5,466 nt of DNA. It comes from Candidatus Delongbacteria bacterium. GTDB taxonomy: Bacteria; UBA4055. Positions 1-5,466 of the stretch are shown piece by piece. Positions within the stretch are counted from its first letter, which is position 1; each line of letters begins with the position of its first letter. The stretch covers positions 1-5,466 of the forward strand of contig WTAK01000219.1 in the NCBI GenBank assembly GCA_013139625.1, written 5' to 3'. The notes beneath the pieces are model-generated. The model was given only the letters and a program-made list of their open reading frames with translations, made no database searches and was not told the origin of the DNA. The position numbers and the translations under genes are program-made.

Positions 1-2464
1 TCGTATTTTTTAGATCGTCTGTAACAGCACAAACTAATGCAGCTTTACCTCCAATATCAGCCCCAAGTAGAATAATGGTCATTGACATACTTGAACGAAT
101 ATTTTCTGCCAAAGTTTTCAATACACGATTATCATTAACTTTCACGAGAGATGAAATCACATTTATACCACCAACTGAGATCTTTTTACCTATTAGTTCG
201 CTAACCTGAGAAAGTGCAACCTGCTCATTTAGTTCGTTTATAGATCGCTCTAATTCTTTTTTATCTTCAGAAAGTTTCTCTATTCTTTCAATAATTTGAT
301 TTTCTTTAACAGACAGCGAGTCTTTCAAAGTTTCAACGATACTTTTGTGAGCAAGTGATTTTTCAACTGCTCTTTTTCCTGTTACAGCTTCGATTCTTCT
401 AATTCCTGCTGCAATACTGGATTCAGTTAATATCTTAAAATATCCGATATCTCCGGTTCTTTCCGTATGAATTCCACCACAAAGTTCAGCTGAAGCATCT
501 CCCATTTTTACAACCCTGACCATATTGCCATATTTTTCACCGAATAAAGCAGTAATATTTTGTTTTTTTGCTTCTTCTATCGGAACTATGTCAGTAGTAA
601 TTAAGGAATTATCCTGAATGTAGCCATTTACAATTATCTCTATATCTAAAAGTTCTTTTTCTGAAAGTTTGTCATAGTGTGAGTAATCAAATCGAAATCC
701 TTTATCATCAACATAAGAACCTGATTGAGCTATATGATTTCCAAGAACCTGTTTAATAGCAGATTGTAATAAATGTGCGGCACTATGATTAGTTCGACAG
801 TTATTTCTAAATATAGGGTCAACTGTCATTTTAATTTCTGTGTTTTTGTCAAGTGTAATAGAAGGATCAAACTTTGTCTTGATTACAAAATATTCTCCGT
901 CCTTCTGAACATCAATTACATATAATTTAACATCTTTGATCTCAATGTAACCTTTATCTGCAACTTGACCACCTGATTCTGCATAAAAAGTAGATTTGTC
1001 TGGAACGATCTTTAAATATTTATCATCCTGTGCATACTTTACTATTTTAGCGCTACAATTCAGATCAGAATAGCCTGTAAATTCGGTAGAAATATTATCA
1101 TTTAATACTATCCATTCAGTTTGATCTGATGTTTTGAATTTCTGCTTGGATCGAGACTGATCTTTTTGCTTCTTCATTGCAGATTCAAAACCTTTAGTAT
1201 CAATGGTTAAACCTATCTCATCTGCCATTTGCTCAGTTAAATCAGCAGGAAAGCCAAAAGTGTCATAAAGTTTAAATACAACTTGACCATCAATAATATT
1301 ATTGCCTTTTGCTTTGATATCATTGACGATTTTATTGAAAAGTTCCATACCTTTAGAAAGTGTCTTTAAAAAGGCAGTTTCTTCAGCTTTGATAATGTTT
1401 TGTGCATGTTTTAAATGTTTTCTGATCTCTGGGAATTCATCTCCCATAACTTCAGCTACTTTTTCAGCAATTTTATATAAATAAGGTTCATTTAAACCTA
1501 TTTTTGTACCGAATCTGGAAGCTCTTCTCAGAATTCTTCTCATAACGTATCCTCGACCTTCATTTGACGGCATTCCACCATCAGAAATAGAGAATAATAA
1601 AGCTCTTGCATGGTCTGCGATCACTCTATGAGGTATCCCTTTCTCATCAGGTGAATATTTTACAGAAGATAGTTTTTCGATCTCAGAGATTATATCTTTG
1701 AAGATATCAATATGATAATTGGAATCTTGTCCTTGAATAAGTTGGCATACTCTTTCAAATCCCATACCTGTATCAACATGTTTAGCCGGCAATTCTTCCA
1801 AAGTGCCATCTTTTTTTCTGTCATACTGAATAAAAACCAGATTCCATATTTCAATAATTCTATCACAGTCACCATTCACAGCACAAACATGACCGGGAAC
1901 ACCTTTCATATTGCAATACTCTTCACCAAGGTCATAATGTATTTCACTAGATGGACCACATGGTCCGGTATCTCCCATAGACCAAAAGTTATCTTTATCC
2001 CCATGTCTGGTTATTCTGGAGTTATCGATATCAGTGACAGTTTCCCATAATTTAAAAGCTTCATCATCAGTAGTATAAACAGTGGCGTGAAGTTTACTCT
2101 TAGGAAGTTTCCAAACATCAGTTAGTAATTCCCATGCCCATTTGATAGCTTCTTTTTTGTAATAATCTCCGAACGACCAATTTCCCAGCATTTCAAAGAA
2201 AGAATGATGATAAGAATCCTTACCTACTTCATCAAGATCATTATGCTTACCACCAGCTCTAATACACTTTTGACTGTTGGTTGCTCTAGTATAATTTCTT
2301 TTACCGTTACCAAGGAATATATCTTTAAATTGATTCATTCCTGCATTTGTAAATAATAAAGTAGGGTCATCATGCGGGACAACAGGTGCAGAATGTACTT
2401 TTGTGTGACCTTTGCTTATAAAAAAATCAATAAATTCTTGTCTTATTTGTTTAGCTGTTTTCAT
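1..2464 (-). CDS. alaS: Alanyl-tRNA synthetase, 3' end cut by window edge
   Basis: Cytoplasmic class II synthetase that charges tRNA(Ala) with alanine and hydrolyses mischarged Ser/Gly-tRNA(Ala). I translated it by hand from the ATG at 2464 and found 821 intact codons with no stop or frameshift; bacterial AlaRS is about 870-880 residues, so roughly the last 50-60 residues of the C-Ala domain are missing. Visible in order: catalytic core at about 1-250 with motif 2 (CIRAGGKHNDL, Arg69) and motif 3 (DTGMGFER, 231-238); the tRNA-recognition helical region; the editing domain with zinc ligands H560 and H564 (HSAAH) and C662 and H666 (CGGIH), spaced as in E. coli; a predicted coiled coil at about 715-760; the start of C-Ala. 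A Cys/His-rich insert (C184, H192, C194, C200) sits between motifs 2 and 3. The ATG is fixed by an in-frame TAA seven codons upstream; only a weak GTGG precedes it. It follows the 515-residue gene by 22 nt and is probably cotranscribed with it. Identity is certain. Confidence 0.98.
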   Translation of the reverse strand, partial: MKTAKQIRQEFIDFFISKGHTKVHSAPVVPHDDPTLLFTNAGMNQFKDIFLGNGKRNYTRATNSQKCIRAGGKHNDLDEVGKDSYHHSFFEMLGNWSFGDYYKKEAIKWAWELLTDVWKLPKSKLHATVYTTDDEAFKLWETVTDIDNSRITRHGDKDNFWSMGDTGPCGPSSEIHYDLGEEYCNMKGVPGHVCAVNGDCDRIIEIWNLVFIQYDRKKDGTLEELPAKHVDTGMGFERVCQLIQGQDSNYHIDIFKDIISEIEKLSSVKYSPDEKGIPHRVIADHARALLFSISDGGMPSNEGRGYVMRRILRRASRFGTKIGLNEPYLYKIAEKVAEVMGDEFPEIRKHLKHAQNIIKAEETAFLKTLSKGMELFNKIVNDIKAKGNNIIDGQVVFKLYDTFGFPADLTEQMADEIGLTIDTKGFESAMKKQKDQSRSKQKFKTSDQTEWIVLNDNISTEFTGYSDLNCSAKIVKYAQDDKYLKIVPDKSTFYAESGGQVADKGYIEIKDVKLYVIDVQKDGEYFVIKTKFDPSITLDKNTEIKMTVDPIFRNNCRTNHSAAHLLQSAIKQVLGNHIAQSGSYVDDKGFRFDYSHYDKLSEKELLDIEIIVNGYIQDNSLITTDIVPIEEAKKQNITALFGEKYGNMVRVVKMGDASAELCGGIHTERTGDIGYFKILTESSIAAGIRRIEAVTGKRAVEKSLAHKSIVETLKDSLSVKENQIIERIEKLSEDKKELERSINELNEQVALSQVSELIGKKISVGGINVISSLVKVNDNRVLKTLAENIRSSMSMTIILLGADIGGKAALVCAVTDDLKNT

Positions 2465-2486
2465 GTGTTCAATAATCCACTTTTAA

Positions 2487-4034
2487 TTATAGATCTATTA
2501 CTTTTACTTTAAGAGTTTTTCCACCCCTTTTCATTTCGTTTACAATGTACCAGAAATCATCAAAATCTATCACTTCTCGTTCTGTATTAAGTACTCTTCT
2601 AACTATAACGTCGTGATTTAATCCTATCTGAGATAAAGAATTAGATAAACTTAACCCCCAATCTTTTGAAAAAATAGCTCTGTCGTGCAGAGGAGTTTGA
2701 TCTCTATTCTGGAATTTAATCAACTTAACAGATATGTCTGCTATTCTGTTTTTTCTAATATCTTTAAGTTTTTCTTTGAATAATTTCAGCTTGTCTGCAA
2801 AATTCTTTTGTGTTACTGCATAAGTGATGATCTTAATTTCAATATCATTTGGGAGATCATTTAATAATTCCAGTTCACTTGGGAAGAAGTATGGATCGAC
2901 TATTTTTAGATAATCCAGTGACAGGTCCTCAATAATATGCAGTAATGTATTTTTACCTCGATCAGGCCTTTTTTTATCTATTGTAAAACTATTTGGTAAT
3001 TCATCTTTTAGAATTTTATACCTAAAGTAGAAATCCATGACACTATCAATTATCTTATCAGGATCAACTTTTTTTAGATCGATTTGCTTTAATAAAGTTA
3101 CATTATCCTTTATTATTTCACGGTAGATCTCTTTTTCTATGGATGCGCGAGATGAATATGTATCTATTTTTTCATGATAGTCTTTCAGTAATTGTTGTTT
3201 TGTGTTCTCAACTTTTTCTTCTATTTTATCATCAATAAGTTTCTGAATACCAGGGATCTTTAAAAGTTTCTCTACTTTGTCAACTTTATCACCGGATTTT
3301 ATTTCTTCTTCATCAACAGTCAGGTTGGTAAATATTTCAGATCTTTGAATTTCATCTTCTCCGTAATTTTCAACATTGAGATGTTTTTCAATAGTATCCT
3401 GATGTGCAGGATAAATATTTATCAAAAATTTCTTTTTCTTTTCTATGTACTTAATGTAAAGATCGTCGATACCTTCTGACTCAGCTTCAGCCTCTATATG
3501 AATTAATTTCATGAATTCAACCAAGAAGTTGATATCATATATTTTTTCATTAAGCATTCTGTGATAGTAAACGTATGCTTCATTTGATGTATCAAAATCC
3601 TTTAATAATTCAGTAGCCTTTCGTATTAATTTGTCCTTGATTTTAATACCAAGTCTGTAAACGAAATCAGACTTAACATTCTTTGTAAAATAATCATCCC
3701 AAGCAATACTGAACTTACATTTGTCTTTTTTCTGATCAAATTCTCTATTTACAAAATTTATTGTAAACCCTGTATTCTTAGCAAGATGTAAATCCTCATA
3801 ATTGAATTTTAAAAAATATTCTTTTTCTAAGATTGATTTAGAACCGTAAAAGAGCAATTCATCATCTTCTTGAATCAATATCCCTGTTTTTGGAAGCAAT
3901 GTGTTACTTTCATAGTAAATAACAGTATTCATTAATTCACCGTAAATAATTCGGTTTGATTTTAATAGAGTTTCAATTTTATCTTGGGCATTAGCGAAAT
4001 CTGAATATTTTTTAATTTCTGTATTTTTTGACAC
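2487..4034 (-). CDS. Unrecognised 515-residue protein with C-terminal PLD/MIT_C-like domain
   Basis: I do not recognise a named family over the full length. Visible parts: an N-terminal domain (about 1-220) with alternating beta-like and helical segments, including GILIQEDDELLFYG at 51-64; an acidic linker (about 222-250); a Lys/Glu-rich, mostly helical and probably coiled-coil stretch (about 251-345); and a C-terminal alpha/beta domain (about 365-490). The C-terminal domain has VDPYFF (379-384), strand IEIKIITYA (398-406), and TPLHDRAIF then DWGLSLSNSL (447-467). This order resembles phospholipase-D-like folds, especially MIT_C of MITD1 (DPY, then HDRE, then NGW). The canonical HxK(x4)D is absent: it reads H450-x-R452 with Asp458 one position late, so activity is doubtful. 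There is no signal peptide or membrane segment, so it is probably cytosolic. The start is GTG preceded by GGAG at 5 nt; an in-frame TAA lies seven codons upstream and no better start exists. Sampled lines count 25-30% GC, slightly below alaS. It lies between ricT and alaS. The gene is real with high confidence; its function is unknown. Confidence 0.9.
   Translation of the reverse strand: MSKNTEIKKYSDFANAQDKIETLLKSNRIIYGELMNTVIYYESNTLLPKTGILIQEDDELLFYGSKSILEKEYFLKFNYEDLHLAKNTGFTINFVNREFDQKKDKCKFSIAWDDYFTKNVKSDFVYRLGIKIKDKLIRKATELLKDFDTSNEAYVYYHRMLNEKIYDINFLVEFMKLIHIEAEAESEGIDDLYIKYIEKKKKFLINIYPAHQDTIEKHLNVENYGEDEIQRSEIFTNLTVDEEEIKSGDKVDKVEKLLKIPGIQKLIDDKIEEKVENTKQQLLKDYHEKIDTYSSRASIEKEIYREIIKDNVTLLKQIDLKKVDPDKIIDSVMDFYFRYKILKDELPNSFTIDKKRPDRGKNTLLHIIEDLSLDYLKIVDPYFFPSELELLNDLPNDIEIKIITYAVTQKNFADKLKLFKEKLKDIRKNRIADISVKLIKFQNRDQTPLHDRAIFSKDWGLSLSNSLSQIGLNHDVIVRRVLNTEREVIDFDDFWYIVNEMKRGGKTLKVKVIDL
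2565..2930 (-). other. PLD/MIT_C-like domain of the 515-residue protein
   Basis: Encodes residues 369-490. A helix leads into DPYFF, followed by a short acidic helix, a beta strand ending in ITYA, a long Lys-rich helix (408-428), a strand (ISVKLIKF, 434-441), the LHDRAIF strand (449-455), a DWG turn and the strand/helix LSLSNSLSQIG (461-471). Family knowledge: in MITD1 this fold is catalytically dead and binds membranes; bacterial relatives with an HDR motif are usually annotated only as PLD-like. The assignment rests on motif order seen by eye, not on an alignment. Confidence 0.6.
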
Positions 4035-4039
4035 ATTAT

Positions 4040-4043
4040 CTCC
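4040..4043 (-). promoter_or_regulatory. Shine-Dalgarno GGAG before the GTG start of the 515-residue gene
   Basis: Minus-strand GGAG ends 5 nt before the GTG at 4034, a workable spacing. It is the clearest ribosome binding site in the window. An out-of-frame ATG (4036-4034) overlaps the GTG as ATGTG and lies only 3 nt from the same site; reading from it gives just 24 codons before a stop at 3962. The SD supports GTG as the true start. Confidence 0.6.
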
Positions 4044-4079
4044 ATTGAAATGTTATCAATTAAATCAAGTTTGAATAAT

Positions 4080-5153
4080 CTAAGTTTTACTATGGTTAGT
4101 ATTGTTCTTAGGTGTGTTTTGATTTTTTGCAGGTTGCTTATTATTATTGTTATTATCGTTTGAAGTCTTATTTTTACTCTGAGGACAATCTTTACAATCA
4201 TGGTTTGAATTATTTGAGTGAGAAGGTTGTGCATTATTATTATTATTATTTATCAACTTAAATTCTTTATTTAGTTTTTTTAGAAATACTTCTTTTGGAA
4301 TGACCTCAGATTCTCCGGAGCGATAGTCGATAGATACTGTACTATTGAACACATCAATAAAGGAAACAGTCGCTTTGCCTTGTTTTGTTTTAATTTCTGT
4401 TCCAACTTCGGGTAATCCCTTTTTCTCATCAATATAAAAATCATGTTCATACTTCAGACAGCAGATTAATTTTCCACAAGGGCCTGAGAACTTTTCGGGT
4501 TTAACAAAAAGATTTTGCTCTCTTGCCATTGAAACATTTATCGAAACAAAATTTGTTAAGAATTGCGAACAACATAATTCTCTACCGCAAATACCTATTC
4601 CTCCAATTTTTTGAGCTTCATCACGAACGCCGATCTGCCTTAATTCAATTCTGGTTTTGTATTCACCGGCAAATGTTTTTACCAATTCTCTAAAGTCAAC
4701 TCTTCCGTCAGCAGTGAAGAAGAATACTAGTTTCTTACGGTCAAATTTATATTCAATGTCGATAAATTTCATTTCAAGACCATGCAGCTTTGCTTGCTTT
4801 CTTGCATGAATTAAAATATTATCCTCGATCTTTCTGTTTTCATTAAGCCTTCTAACATCTATCTGATTACTTTTTCTTATAATATTTCCTTCAATATCAA
4901 TGTTCTCTCTTTTAAGTTGTTTGCCGACAATTCCACTTACAACTCCCATATCTTCACCATTTTCGAAATCAACAATGATGAATTCTCCAACTTTTAGAGG
5001 TATAGCTTTCGGATTTAAGAAATAAGATTTTCTTAGTCCTTTAAAATTTGTTTCAATTAAAAATTCTTTTCTTTCAGTAGTATCCAGTTCTGCAATATCG
5101 CTTGTTGGAGATAATATATCTTTGTTAATATCTATATTTGATTTGTTTTCCAT
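4080..5153 (-). CDS. ricT: PSP1-domain protein RicT (YaaT family)
   Basis: Homologue of B. subtilis RicT/YaaT, which with RicA and RicF forms a cytosolic Fe-S complex that assists RNase Y-dependent mRNA maturation; whether that role holds in this organism is inference, as no ricA or ricF is in the window. The PSP1 core spans about 30-295: the N-terminal beta barrel (VGEFIIVDFENGEDMGVVSG, 55-74), FTADGRVDFRELVK (146-159), RIELRQIGVRDEAQKIGGIG (168-187), and the signature cysteines C189, C194, C195 (CGRELCC) and C226, C231, C232 (CGKLICCLKYE), which are ligand candidates for [4Fe-4S]. At 357 residues it is longer than B. subtilis RicT (about 275) because of an Asn/Lys/Ser/Thr-rich tail from about 301 that holds a CxxC pair (C320, C323). 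The ATG at 5153 lies inside the end of holB (22-nt overlap), with AGGGAAG 10 nt upstream. Next in-frame Met is residue 69, inside the conserved core, so this start is secure. Identity is very likely. Confidence 0.95.
   Translation of the reverse strand: MENKSNIDINKDILSPTSDIAELDTTERKEFLIETNFKGLRKSYFLNPKAIPLKVGEFIIVDFENGEDMGVVSGIVGKQLKRENIDIEGNIIRKSNQIDVRRLNENRKIEDNILIHARKQAKLHGLEMKFIDIEYKFDRKKLVFFFTADGRVDFRELVKTFAGEYKTRIELRQIGVRDEAQKIGGIGICGRELCCSQFLTNFVSINVSMAREQNLFVKPEKFSGPCGKLICCLKYEHDFYIDEKKGLPEVGTEIKTKQGKATVSFIDVFNSTVSIDYRSGESEVIPKEVFLKKLNKEFKLINNNNNNAQPSHSNNSNHDCKDCPQSKNKTSNDNNNNNKQPAKNQNTPKNNTNHSKT
4233..4250. repeat. Six perfect ATT triplets (AAT on the coding strand)
   Basis: A trinucleotide microsatellite that encodes six consecutive Asn residues (302-307) at the start of the ricT tail. 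Changes in copy number would lengthen or shorten the tail without shifting the frame. A second, imperfect Asn tract (334-338, codons AAT AAC AAT AAT AAT) lies at 4140-4154. Confidence 0.9.
5132..5153 (-). other. 22-nt holB/ricT coding overlap
   Basis: The ricT ATG (5153-5151) precedes the holB TAG (5134-5132), so the last seven codons of holB are read in a second frame as the start of ricT. This implies the two are on one mRNA and that ricT translation may be coupled to holB. The sequence AGGGAAG at 5164-5170 is the likely ribosome binding site inside holB. Confidence 0.85.
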
Positions 5154-5466
5154 TTCTTTAATTCTTCCCTGTAGTTAAAATAAAGGTTTATCATTAATAA
5201 TTTCGGATTAATGTTTCGTTTGTACATATAGCCAAATCTTTGGAAGTGAGCTATAATATTTTCAATCTGGTCTGTTGATATCTTTTTTTCATCTTTGAAA
5301 GTACTTTTTATGAGTTTTTCTGCAGCACCATTAATAATAAATTCAATATCATCATCTGAGAGTAATTTGAAGTCTTCAATAAAGGTATCGATCAATCTTA
5401 AAGATTCAGGAGGAGTCGTATTTAAAAATAACCTAACCATTTCTTTCTGGAAATCAATCAACTTAC
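5132..5466 (-). CDS. holB: DNA polymerase III delta' subunit, C-terminal part (5' end outside window)
   Basis: The frame is open to the right edge (an AAG codon at 5464-5462 precedes a TTG at 5461), so the TTG is not a real start and only the last 110 residues are visible. They are helical and charged with no ATP-binding motifs, as expected for the collar domain of a clamp-loader subunit; the AAA+ module would lie upstream. Supporting signs are the near-terminal RNINPKLLMINLYF (about 5218-5177), which resembles the conserved R-N-x-N-P-K-x-L-x-x-x-L helix ending Bacteroidetes-type delta', and the following gene ricT, the usual neighbour of holB (holB-yaaT in Bacillus). delta' is part of the clamp loader that places the sliding clamp on DNA at the replication fork. 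Alternatively it could be another helical protein upstream of ricT, but context and the terminal helix favour HolB. Confidence 0.75.
   Translation of the reverse strand, partial: KLIDFQKEMVRLFLNTTPPESLRLIDTFIEDFKLLSDDDIEFIINGAAEKLIKSTFKDEKKISTDQIENIIAHFQRFGYMYKRNINPKLLMINLYFNYREELKKWKTNQI

Noticed and set aside
1302..1484. 60-residue plus-strand open frame
   Set aside because: Lies wholly antisense to conserved alaS coding sequence, has no ribosome binding site or recognisable protein, and is explained as a shadow.
1690..2050. Short open frames on both strands within the alaS motif 2/3 region
   Set aside because: They overlap the intact AlaRS core in other frames; their composition follows from alaS codons.
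1..2464. Possible broken alaS, because no complete open frame is closed inside the window
   Set aside because: Line-by-line translation shows one uninterrupted frame from 2464 to the edge; it simply runs out of the window.
2487..4034. Idea that the 515-residue gene is part of an anti-phage defence cassette
   Set aside because: PLD-like domains occur in defence systems, but the neighbours here are all housekeeping genes and no partner effector, helicase or mobile element is visible.
4061..4080. Imperfect inverted repeat TCAA-AC-TTGA just after the ricT stop
   Set aside because: Only four paired bases, AT-rich and without a U-tract, too weak to call a terminator; the next gene follows on the same strand.
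3962..4234. 90-residue minus-strand frame across the ricT tail and the gap
   Set aside because: Its Ile/Leu/Thr-rich sequence comes from reading the AAT-rich ricT tail in another frame; it has no independent start signal.

Overview
The window is a compact, AT-rich (about one third GC by hand count of sampled lines) stretch of bacterial chromosome in which every supportable gene lies on the minus strand. Read in the direction of transcription (right to left) the order is: the 3' end of holB (DNA polymerase III delta' subunit, cut by the window edge), ricT (PSP1-domain protein), an unrecognised 515-residue protein, and alaS (alanyl-tRNA synthetase, whose last 50 or so residues lie beyond the left edge). 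The holB-ricT junction is a known arrangement in Firmicutes and Bacteroidetes. Together with the AT-rich composition, weak Shine-Dalgarno sites and the character of the delta' C-terminus, it suggests a member of the Bacteroidetes/Ignavibacteria (FCB) side of the tree. That placement is inference and not secure.

Layout: 5132-5466 holB 3' part; 4080-5153 ricT, overlapping holB by 22 nt; 4035-4079 a 45-nt gap carrying a GGAG ribosome binding site; 2487-4034 the 515-residue protein, starting at GTG; 2465-2486 a 22-nt gap; 1-2464 alaS, open with no frameshift from its ATG to the window edge. No stretch over 300 bases lacks a gene. No tRNA, rRNA, CRISPR array, insertion sequence or convincing terminator was seen. 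The tight packing on one strand suggests one transcription unit, with its promoter outside the window to the right.

Most of this is housekeeping: replication clamp loading (holB), an Fe-S/RNase Y-linked factor in Bacillus (ricT) and tRNA charging (alaS). The unexplained element is the 515-residue protein between ricT and alaS. Its C-terminal ~120 residues look like a phospholipase-D-like fold of the kind seen in the MIT_C domain of eukaryotic MITD1 (a DPY motif, a central beta strand, then an LHDR motif followed by a D-W-G strand). A long charged, probably coiled-coil region precedes it, and its N-terminal domain is not recognised. It is the best candidate here for undescribed biology, but no mechanism can be claimed from sequence alone.
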